Source: UBA6197 sp047638075 | GTDB lineage: Bacteria > Pseudomonadota > Alphaproteobacteria > Rhodobacterales > Rhodobacteraceae | DNA length: 51,629 bases | Assembly (NCBI RefSeq): GCF_047638075.1 | Contig: NZ_JBLJBV010000034.1 | Coordinates: 1 to 51,629, forward strand | Direction: 5' to 3' | Position numbers and translations under genes: made by a program | Shown: positions 25,429-32,711 of the stretch, piece by piece | Layout of the letters: each line of letters begins with the position of its first letter | Position numbering within the stretch: position 1 is the stretch's first letter | Notes under the pieces: model-generated | What the model was told of the DNA's origin: nothing | The model's input: the letters and a program-made list of their open reading frames with translations, nothing else | Databases searched by the model: none

Positions 25429-25890
25429 TTACCCCTGCAAATCCATCATCGCGGTAAATTCAGCCTCGGCGGCCAACTGACTTTCTACATAGGCCTGCCC
25501 CAGAAACTTCCAAATCTTGCCGCCGCCGCGCTTGACGGTCACATGCAGTTCCAGCACATCGCCAGGCACCACCTTGCGGCGGAACTTGCAGGCATCAATA
25601 CCCATGAAATAGGTCAGCAGCGGTTTGTCGATCACATCAAGGCTGATCCCCACCACCACCGCAGATGTCTGCGCCATCGCCTCGACGATCGTCACGCCGG
25701 GCATGATCGGCATATCGGGGAAATGGCCCTGAAAATGCGGCTCGTTGCAGGTCACATTCTTGATCCCCACTGCCGATTTGAACGGCACGATGTCGCGCAC
25801 CTTGTCGATCAGCAGGAACGGATACCGGTGCGGAATGATCCGCTTGATCAGGCTCAGGTCGGCTTCGGTGTAGGCGGCTGGCTCGGACAT
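25429..25890 (-). CDS. fabZ: 3-hydroxyacyl-ACP dehydratase FabZ
   Basis: FabZ dehydrates 3-hydroxyacyl-ACP in fatty-acid elongation and so competes with lipid A synthesis for the same acyl donors. The 153-residue hot-dog fold has catalytic His56 and Glu70 (HFPDMPIMPGVTIVEAMAQ) and the IPHRYPFLLIDKV opening. The start is ATG at 25890 with AAGGAA upstream; the frame extends 25 codons further without conserved sequence. It sits between skp and lpxA; lpxD, often found here in other proteobacteria, is absent. Confidence 0.95.
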   Translation of the reverse strand: MSEPAAYTEADLSLIKRIIPHRYPFLLIDKVRDIVPFKSAVGIKNVTCNEPHFQGHFPDMPIMPGVTIVEAMAQTSAVVVGISLDVIDKPLLTYFMGIDACKFRRKVVPGDVLELHVTVKRGGGKIWKFLGQAYVESQLAAEAEFTAMMDLQG

Positions 25891-25974
25891 CGGGTTCCTT
25901 CCCGTTGGTGGCGGGTTTGTCACCCGACTTTGTGTCTTGCTAGCAACGCCAGCCCGCCTTGGCAAGAACTCGGC

Positions 25975-26622
25975 TTAATTGTCCGTGCCGGGCGCTTGGG
26001 TCGACGGCGTCTCTGGGGCGGGTTTGCGCCCATCCCCCAAGGCCGCGTCAACGCGCGCGCCCAGATCCGCTGTCACATCTATATCCTTGGCGCCCCGAAT
26101 GATCACGCGGCGATCCAAAATTGCCACCGCCCGCCGTGCCTGCAGCACTTCGTCCAGCAGCGGAAAAGCGGCCGAGATGAACGCCTGGCGTTCCTCATCC
26201 AGCCGCCGTGAAAGCGCGTGTGCCTTGGCCTCTTGCGCATCGCGGATATCGGTCACGCGTGCATCAAAAGCGTCAGCTTCGGCACGAAACGCCTCGGGGG
26301 TCATCGTAGAACGCCGCTCGGTCAGGGATTTTTCCTCAGCGACCAACCCCTCTGATATCCGGGTGTTTTCGGCTTTCAGCTGTGTCGATGCCGCCTCCAT
26401 ATCGGTCTTTACCCGTGCGCCCCACAGGGACGAGTCATAAAGGCGTTCCCAATCCAGTGTAAGGATCGGGCTGGGCACCAGGATGACACCGTCCTCACCC
26501 GCCTGCGCCTGAATGTTGGTGCCGGTCACACCCTCACTGGCAATCGCTGTATCAGACGTTTGCGCGCCCACAGCCCCGGCCGCCATCACCCCCATCAGCG
26601 TCAGCGTAAAGCACGCGCGCAT
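25975..26622 (-). CDS. OmpH/Skp-family periplasmic chaperone
   Basis: A 215-residue exported protein of the Skp/OmpH family, which holds unfolded outer-membrane proteins on their way to the BAM complex. The signal peptide spans about 1-20 (cleavage after VGA or nearby). The core SPILTLDWERLYDSSLWG corresponds to the strand that starts the family domain. A long charged coiled-coil region follows (about 75-155, rich in Glu, Arg and Ala), then the closing AVAILDRRVIIRGAKDIDVT. A low-complexity C-terminal tail is extra. It lies 9 nt downstream of bamA. Confidence 0.87.
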   Translation of the reverse strand: MRACFTLTLMGVMAAGAVGAQTSDTAIASEGVTGTNIQAQAGEDGVILVPSPILTLDWERLYDSSLWGARVKTDMEAASTQLKAENTRISEGLVAEEKSLTERRSTMTPEAFRAEADAFDARVTDIRDAQEAKAHALSRRLDEERQAFISAAFPLLDEVLQARRAVAILDRRVIIRGAKDIDVTADLGARVDAALGDGRKPAPETPSTQAPGTDN

Positions 26623-26631
26623 CCTCTCGCC

Positions 26632-29007
26632 TCAGAACTTGGTTGAGATGGTCAGATCGAAGTTCTGCTCCAGGTCGTAGTCTTCCTTGACCAGGGCCTT
26701 TGAGAAGTTGAAACGGAGCGGCCCGATTGCCGTGGTCCAGAACACCGAAAGCCCAACCGAAGAGCGCCAGTGCAGATCATCATCAACCTGCACGCCGCCC
26801 GAGCCTACGGTGTTGTTCAACCCCCAGACTGACCCCACATCCATGAACAACCCACCAGTGATGCCATATTCTTCCGGCAGCCCCACCGGAAATTCCGCTT
26901 CAAGCCGCGCTGCGACGAAGTAATTACCACCAAGGGCGTCTTCATTGACCGCGTTCAGATCCCGTGGGCCAAGGCCGTTATACTCAAACCCGCGGATCTT
27001 GCCGTTGCCCGAATAGCGGTTGAGCACGCGGCTGCTGCTGTCATTCAACATATGGATCGCACCGCCTTCAAATTCAGCACGCAAGGTCACCTCTTCTTGC
27101 ATGACCTTGGTGCTGGCCGCGACCCGCGCCGTCGTGGTGATCGCGTCAACGTCACCGCCCAACCCGGCAAAATCCTGACCAAAGCTCAGCAGCAAGCGGT
27201 TGTTGGGGTTCAACCCGTTCAGTTTGGTATCATAGCTGTAGGTATAACCAAGCGCGCTGGTTGTCTGATCGCCGCCATTGAAATCATAGGCACAACCCGC
27301 GGGCGCATCCTCGGATTCGCACAAAAGAATTGTCGAAGAGTCCGTCGTCAGGCCGTAAAGACGATCCTTTGACAGTTTATAGCGCAGTTCCAGTCGGCCA
27401 TTCTCTGACACCGGAAATTCGATTGAAGGTGAAAATCCCATCAGGCGGGTCGAATAGTCAGAATTGTCATTGTCCGACGTGTTGTAATAGACGTTGAACT
27501 TGAACTTCAGATCACGGCCCAGAAGGTAGGGCTCGATAAAGGTGATTGACGAGTTTGCATTGTCTGACGCCGTCGCAATCGAGATACCAAGATATTGCCC
27601 CCGGCCCAGAAAGTTGGCCTCCTGCAGGCCCACATTCACCCCTAGCCCCTGGCTGACGCCATAGCTGGCCCCGAAGGTCAGGGATCCGGTGGGCTGCTCT
27701 TCGACGTTCACATCCACCACGATCTGATCACTATTGGTGCCAGGGCGCGAATTCACATCAGCTTTGGAAAAGAAGCCAAGCGCGCGGATCCGTTCGGCGG
27801 CATTGCGAATTTCGCGCGGGTTGAACGGGTCACCCTCGACGGTGCGGAACTGGCGGCGCACCACCTGGTCCAAGGTTGTGGTGTTGCCCTCGATGTCGAT
27901 GCGCTCGACAAAGACGCGCGGCCCACGGGTCAGGGCAAACTCAAGATCCAATGTCCGATCGCGTTCATTCCGGGTCAGACGCGGCTCTACCCGAACAAAG
28001 TTCAGCCCCTTCTTCAGCGCCAACCCTTCCATCCGGGTGATCGCATTATCGACTGCATTGGGCGAATAGGTTACGCCAGAGCGGATTTTCATCAGCTTTT
28101 GAAACTCGGCAGCGTCCACCCCTTCGATTTCCGAAACGGTGGTGACATGGCCAAATTTGAACTGCTGGCCTTCGCGCACATTGAAGGTCATGAAAAAGGC
28201 ATCACGCTCGCGCGCGAGTTCAGAAGAAACGCCCGTGACCTGCGCATCGATATAGCCACGCGAGCGGTAGAAATCCGTCAGCAGTTGTTTGTCAAACTCG
28301 ACCCGGTCGGCAACAAAAGTGTCGCGCTGAATGAAGGTGCGCAACAGGCCCGCCTGCTTGGTGTTCACAACCTGCCGCAAACGCCGGTCTGAATAGGCGC
28401 GGTTGCCGGTGAAGGACAAGCGTTCAACCTCTGTCACCTTGCCTTCGCGCACCTCGAAAGCCACATCGACACGGTTTCCTTCGCGGCGAATGACCTTTGG
28501 GTCGACACGGGCCGCCATACGCCCGGTTTCGGAATAGGCCTGAACGATCTTGGCCGCATCAGCCTCGACGGTCGCCGGGGAATAGATGCGCCTCGCCTGC
28601 GAGGTAACGATACCTGCCAGCACCTCATCCTTGATCTTCTTGTTGCCCTCAAAGTTGACGATATTGATGGTAGGGTATTCCTCAACACGCACAACCAAGG
28701 TATTTCCCTTGGGCAAAATCTCGACAAGCTCAAACAGACCGGACCCTTTCAGCCGCTGGTAGGCATCATTCAACGCCCCGGCTGAAACCGTCTCACCACG
28801 GCTGATTCCGGTATATGCCAGAATGGTTGCAGGCTCGATCCGGTCGTTGCCCTCAATCTCAACGCGCTCAAAGCGATAGCTCTGCGCTTGCGCCTCTGTG
28901 GCGGGGGCAAGCCAAACCATTGCAAAGGCAAGAAAGACGAATGCCGCGCGCGCCGCGCCAGCGAACCCGAACCCGTTTTCGCCCCGTCGTGCAAACCAGA
29001 CCTGCAT
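26632..29007 (-). CDS. bamA: Outer-membrane assembly factor BamA
   Basis: BamA is the Omp85 barrel that inserts outer-membrane proteins. The 791-residue precursor has a signal region (hydrophobic about 19-36, cleavage after AQAQ) and POTRA domains from about 45 to 390 (first: YRFERVEIEGNDRIE). The 16-strand barrel includes GLGVNVGLQEANFLGRGQ and ends with FDLTISTKF, carrying the terminal Phe. The start at 29007 has GGGAGA before it. It heads the minus-strand envelope cluster. The usual upstream neighbours rseP, dxr and cdsA are not present. Confidence 0.96.
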   Translation of the reverse strand: MQVWFARRGENGFGFAGAARAAFVFLAFAMVWLAPATEAQAQSYRFERVEIEGNDRIEPATILAYTGISRGETVSAGALNDAYQRLKGSGLFELVEILPKGNTLVVRVEEYPTINIVNFEGNKKIKDEVLAGIVTSQARRIYSPATVEADAAKIVQAYSETGRMAARVDPKVIRREGNRVDVAFEVREGKVTEVERLSFTGNRAYSDRRLRQVVNTKQAGLLRTFIQRDTFVADRVEFDKQLLTDFYRSRGYIDAQVTGVSSELARERDAFFMTFNVREGQQFKFGHVTTVSEIEGVDAAEFQKLMKIRSGVTYSPNAVDNAITRMEGLALKKGLNFVRVEPRLTRNERDRTLDLEFALTRGPRVFVERIDIEGNTTTLDQVVRRQFRTVEGDPFNPREIRNAAERIRALGFFSKADVNSRPGTNSDQIVVDVNVEEQPTGSLTFGASYGVSQGLGVNVGLQEANFLGRGQYLGISIATASDNANSSITFIEPYLLGRDLKFKFNVYYNTSDNDNSDYSTRLMGFSPSIEFPVSENGRLELRYKLSKDRLYGLTTDSSTILLCESEDAPAGCAYDFNGGDQTTSALGYTYSYDTKLNGLNPNNRLLLSFGQDFAGLGGDVDAITTTARVAASTKVMQEEVTLRAEFEGGAIHMLNDSSSRVLNRYSGNGKIRGFEYNGLGPRDLNAVNEDALGGNYFVAARLEAEFPVGLPEEYGITGGLFMDVGSVWGLNNTVGSGGVQVDDDLHWRSSVGLSVFWTTAIGPLRFNFSKALVKEDYDLEQNFDLTISTKF

Positions 29008-29135
29008 TGTCTTCTCCCGCCAAAATCACAACCGTCCCTGAAAACGTGACTACCGTTAAAGGGGGGGCTTGTCAAAAGCCCAAGGTGAGATTGAATTGCA
29101 AGGTCAACAAAGTGTGGCGCTGCTGCCAACAGCGG

Positions 29136-29306
29136 TCAAAGCCGATTTTGCTCGGCCGGTGGCGCCGACAACATCTGCGCCACTTCCAGCCCGATGATAC
29201 AGGCACCGACCAGTGCCGCGGCAATTGCCAGCGGCACCAGGATACGATCCGCCATCAGGTCGACAAAAACCGAAAGGCCGCGGCAACTGTTTGCGATCAT
29301 TTCCAT
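29136..29306 (-). CDS. Small membrane protein upstream of bamA (56 residues)
   Basis: A short frame with MEMIANSCRGLSVFVDLM, then a membrane helix at about 22-41 (LVPLAIAAALVGACIIGLEV), and a polar tail. The ATG at 29306 has AAGGAAGGGG about 8 nt upstream, a strong ribosome-binding site. In-frame ATGs further upstream lack one. It has no recognisable family. It lies 128 nt before bamA on the same strand and could share its transcript. Coding is likely from the ribosome-binding site and helix, but function is unknown. Confidence 0.55.
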   Translation of the reverse strand: MEMIANSCRGLSVFVDLMADRILVPLAIAAALVGACIIGLEVAQMLSAPPAEQNRL

Positions 29307-29458
29307 GGTATTGCCCCTTCCTTTGAAGGCCAAGGCTAGCCATGCTTTATGGCCAAAATGCGGCACGATCCAACGCCGCCATGCGGGCTTTTGCGTGAGG
29401 TCAAGGTGATGGGGCCTGCCTTGGCCCCCAACGAACCCTTCGTCGCTGCCTCAAAAGC

Positions 29459-29866
29459 CTACCGTTTCAGGACCTGATTGCGCTGGAACTCCGCACGCTC
29501 CGCGCTGCCATCATCATAGCCCACAACAACGCTGATGGATTTGACCGACCCAAGCGGCTGCTTGACGTATACCGCGTCGCTCGTGATGGCATTGGGCTGG
29601 GCACTGCCGGTGTGGCACGGCTCCATCTTGAAAACCTGTGTGGCCGGGGCACCATTCAACCCATATCGAATTGACGACAGGCCGCAACGCCAACCCAGTA
29701 TATGCGTAAAATTTATAATATCCGCACCGCGATATTCCCGCAAAGACACCCAGTTCGCGCGCGTCATCGCTAAAATTGGCCGCACTTCAGCGGCAGTCGT
29801 AAAATCTTGCGCCGCGCCTACCCCTCCCCAGGCAATGAAAACCCCCAATACAGTAATCCAACGCAT
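29459..29866 (-). CDS. Exported protein of unknown function (135 residues)
   Basis: The N-terminus MRWITVLGVFIAWGGVGA is a signal peptide with cleavage near residue 18-20. The mature part (about 116 residues) has exactly two cysteines, Cys61 and Cys84, which could form a disulfide in the periplasm. It shows a beta-rich alternation (VYVKQPLGSVKSISVVVGYDDG). I do not recognise a family. It is divergent from the glycosyltransferase-like gene across an 81-nt gap. Confidence 0.65.
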   Translation of the reverse strand: MRWITVLGVFIAWGGVGAAQDFTTAAEVRPILAMTRANWVSLREYRGADIINFTHILGWRCGLSSIRYGLNGAPATQVFKMEPCHTGSAQPNAITSDAVYVKQPLGSVKSISVVVGYDDGSAERAEFQRNQVLKR

Positions 29867-29947
29867 TCGCTATTCCTTTGGCCGCGCCCTTTTGCCAACC
29901 CGCTTTCCCCTTTATAGTGGGGCAAAACAACAGGGACATCGGTCATT

Positions 29948-30949
29948 ATGGCGACAACTCAGACCAAACAACAAGAGTTCAACGTCGTCTGCGTCGCTCA
30001 AAGCGGAAGGCTTGAATACGAAGCCATAATTCTGGCCGCCTCATTTCGCGCGCAAAACCCGACCTTTGCAGGAACGTTGTTCATTGCCGAACCACAACCC
30101 GGCCCGCTCTGGAAGGGCGATACCCGCATCAGCAGCCCGGTGCGCGCGCTGTTGGAGGGTTGTGGCGCGCAAATCCTGCCATTCGAAACGCTCGCCTTCG
30201 GTCAAAGCTACCCATGCGGAAACAAGATAGAGGCGCTCTGTGCCCTCCCCGCAAACCGGCCTTTCGTCTTTTTTGACACCGACACCCTCTTCACCGCGCC
30301 ACTCACCCCCACGCAATTCGATTTTGCCCGCCCCTCAGCCTCAATGCGGCGCGAGGGAACCTGGCCCGAGCCCCCCCTTTACGGCCCGGGCTACGGCGGC
30401 ATCTGGAAATCGCTCTATGATCGCTTCGGGCTTGATTTCGCCTCGTCCCTGGACCTTGAACACCCAGATGAGCATTGGGAACGCTATCTCTATTTCAACG
30501 CAGGCTGGTTTTTTGGGCCCGATCCAGTGGCCTTTGGCAAACGGTTTCTCGACTACGCGCGCTCTATCCGCGATACCCCCCCCGATGAACTGGCCTGCCA
30601 AAGCCTTGATCCGTGGCTTGACCAGATTGCCCTGCCCCTGGTCATTCACGCCCTTGGGGGCGGCCGCCCCGGCGCGGCTTTGGCCGGACTGGATGGACAT
30701 ATCAGTTGTCATTACCGAAATTTTCCACTGCTATATGCGCGAGAATCCGATCACGTTGTTGAGATTTTGGAACAGATCTGCGCTCCAAACCCGGTAAAAA
30801 AGATCCTGCGCGCGTACGAGCCGATAAAAAAGCTGGTCTTGCAGCGCAAAGGCCACAAGGTCCGCGCCTTGTTTGACCGCGATGCCCTGCCCAGGCGCGA
30901 ACAAGTCATCCGTAACAGGATCAAACGCGAAGGGCTCTGGCTACGCTGA
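29948..30949 (+). CDS. Glycosyltransferase-like protein (GT-A type)
   Basis: A 333-residue soluble protein whose first half reads like a GT-A glycosyltransferase. It has a parallel-strand start (FNVVCVAQSGRLEYEAIILA), a CGNKIEAL segment of the kind that contacts the nucleotide sugar, and a DxD motif Asp110-Thr-Asp112 in PFVFFDTDTLF that would bind the metal. The FNAGWFFGPDP segment resembles the acceptor region of GT8-like enzymes. The C-terminal 60 residues are basic. No neighbouring sugar genes help assign a substrate, so the call is tentative. The ATG is preceded by GGGAC. Confidence 0.5.
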   Translation: MATTQTKQQEFNVVCVAQSGRLEYEAIILAASFRAQNPTFAGTLFIAEPQPGPLWKGDTRISSPVRALLEGCGAQILPFETLAFGQSYPCGNKIEALCALPANRPFVFFDTDTLFTAPLTPTQFDFARPSASMRREGTWPEPPLYGPGYGGIWKSLYDRFGLDFASSLDLEHPDEHWERYLYFNAGWFFGPDPVAFGKRFLDYARSIRDTPPDELACQSLDPWLDQIALPLVIHALGGGRPGAALAGLDGHISCHYRNFPLLYARESDHVVEILEQICAPNPVKKILRAYEPIKKLVLQRKGHKVRALFDRDALPRREQVIRNRIKREGLWLR

Positions 30950-30952
30950 GCA

Positions 30953-30976
30953 GGCTTTTTTTTGGAAAAAATACTC
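30953..30976 (-). repeat. 24-nt post-gene motif, copy 2
   Basis: Read on the minus strand it is GAGTATTTTT, T, CC, eight A, GCC. It differs from the copy at 14687-14710 at one base. It starts 4 nt after the stop of the glycosyltransferase-like gene but in the opposite orientation to that gene. On the plus strand it presents a run of eight T. Confidence 0.6.
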
Positions 30977-31215
30977 TCGCCGAAGGCGCCTTTACCTTCG
31001 TGCCCAAAAATCCCGCATCAGCAGAAATCAGGACCGCATTCCCTGACTTGACCATTCCTGAGGAAAAAACGTCCAGCTGATCGCAACTGGCGAAAACCGA
31101 TTTCGCACCACCCACCTGCTGCGTGATTTTCGCCCCCCGATTCGCCCCGCCGCGACATTGTGCCCGGCCAGACGCTCGGCTAAGGTGCCGCGAACCATTT
31201 TGGGGAAAGATGACG

Positions 31216-32499
31216 ATGAGCGATTACGCATTCGATACGCTGCAGGTTCACGCCGGCGCTGCACCAGATCCAGCCACCGGGGCCTGCCAGGTGCCGATCT
31301 ATCAAACCACGGCCTATGTTTTCAAAGACGCGGATCATGCAGCGCGTCTGTTCAACCTGGAAGAGGTGGGCTACATCTACTCGCGCCTGACCAACCCGAC
31401 GGTTTCCGCGCTGGCCGCCCGGGTGGCCGCCCTCGAAGGCGGTGCCGGTGCTGTTTGCTGCTCATCAGGTCACGCGGCCCAGATCATGGCGTTGTTTCCG
31501 CTGATGGGCCCGGGGTGCAACATCATCGCCTCGACCCGGCTTTACGGCGGCACGATCACCCAGTTCAGCCAGACGATCAAGCGTTTTGGCTGGTCCGCGA
31601 AATTCGTCGATCTGGACGATGCCGCCGCCCTTGAGGCCGCCATCGACGACAACACCCGCGCGGTTTTCTGTGAAAGCATCTCGAACCCCGGTGGCTACAT
31701 CACCGATCTGCCGATGGTGGCGGCAATCGCCGACAAGGCGGGCCTGCCGCTGATCGTCGACAATACGCTCGCAACCCCCTACCTGTGCCGGCCCATCGAA
31801 CAGGGCGCCACGCTGGTGGTCCATTCCGCAACGAAATACCTGACCGGCAATGGCACCGTTACCGGCGGCGTGATTGTTGACAGCGGTAAATTCGACTGGT
31901 CCGCCAGCGGTAAATTTCCCAGCCTTTCGGAACCCGAACCCGCCTATCACGGTCTCAAATTCCACGAGGCACTGGGGGCCATGGCCTATACCTTCCACTC
32001 CATCGCCATCGGCCTGCGCGATCTGGGTATGACGATGAACCCGCAAGGGGCGCATTACACACTGATGGGCATCGAAACCCTCAGCCTGCGGATGGAACGG
32101 CATGTTGCCAATGCCAAACGCGTTGCGGAATGGCTGGAGGCTGATCCGCGGGTCGAATTTGTGACCTATGCGGGGCTGGCCTCGTCGCCCTGGCACGGTC
32201 GGGTCGCCAAGGTCTGTCCCAAGGGCGCGGGCGCACTTTTCACCTTTGCGGTCAAGGGCGGGTATGATGCCTGCGTCAAGCTGGTGGACAACCTCAAACT
32301 TTTTGTCCACGTCGCCAATCTGGGCGATACGCGTTCCTTGGTCATCCACCCGGCATCCACCACGCACCGCCAGCTGAGCGAAGAGCAGCAACGCGCCTCC
32401 GGTTCTGCACCCAACGTCGTGCGCCTGTCGGTCGGGATCGAGGATGCGGGCGATCTGATCGCCGATCTCGATCAGGCGCTTAGCGCCGCCACCGCCTGA
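31216..32499 (+). CDS. metY: O-acetylhomoserine sulfhydrylase/aminocarboxypropyltransferase
   Basis: A 427-residue PLP enzyme of the Cys/Met metabolism family that replaces the acetyl group of O-acetylhomoserine with sulfide (or methanethiol), giving homocysteine. Features are YSRLTNPTVSALAARVAALEGG, the PLP aspartate in IVDNTLATPYLCRP and the PLP lysine Lys207 (HSATKYLTGNGTVTGG). IHPASTTHRQLSEEQQ is characteristic of O-acetylhomoserine enzymes. Two ATGs lie two codons apart (31210, 31216); GGGGAAAG fits the second. It pairs logically with the MetA at 11868, predicted to make O-acetylhomoserine, although the genes are 18 kb apart. Confidence 0.92.
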   Translation: MSDYAFDTLQVHAGAAPDPATGACQVPIYQTTAYVFKDADHAARLFNLEEVGYIYSRLTNPTVSALAARVAALEGGAGAVCCSSGHAAQIMALFPLMGPGCNIIASTRLYGGTITQFSQTIKRFGWSAKFVDLDDAAALEAAIDDNTRAVFCESISNPGGYITDLPMVAAIADKAGLPLIVDNTLATPYLCRPIEQGATLVVHSATKYLTGNGTVTGGVIVDSGKFDWSASGKFPSLSEPEPAYHGLKFHEALGAMAYTFHSIAIGLRDLGMTMNPQGAHYTLMGIETLSLRMERHVANAKRVAEWLEADPRVEFVTYAGLASSPWHGRVAKVCPKGAGALFTFAVKGGYDACVKLVDNLKLFVHVANLGDTRSLVIHPASTTHRQLSEEQQRASGSAPNVVRLSVGIEDAGDLIADLDQALSAATA

Positions 32500-32519
32500 C
32501 ATCAGTGCGATATCATCAA

Positions 32520-32544
32520 CGGGCCGGGGTGAAACCTCGGCCCG
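32520..32544 (+). terminator. Hairpin downstream of metY
   Basis: CGGGCCGGGGT pairs with ACCTCGGCCCG through 11 pairs (one G-U), with a GAA loop. It starts 20 nt after the metY stop. There is no clear T-run, so it may be a transcript-stabilising hairpin rather than an efficient terminator. Confidence 0.5.
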
Positions 32545-32711
32545 ATCCCGTTCTACCACCCTTGCAACCATCGCGCCGCACACCCGCCACTACAAGAAAT
32601 CAGGGCCACCACCGAGGTGTTCTTCTTTCAATGCGCGGAAAACTGCTTTACCAAAGGCAGAACCCGACGCGCCAGTTTCGGCGCCTGTTTGAGATGTGCT
32701 AGATCCTCGGA

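Noticed and set aside
31080..31215. Possible SAM-II riboswitch upstream of metY (TGATTT and GCTAAGG occur in the leader)
   Set aside because: The stem that should flank the TGATTT element does not pair, and the spacing between TGATTT and the TTG element is about 20 nt too long. Only short words match.
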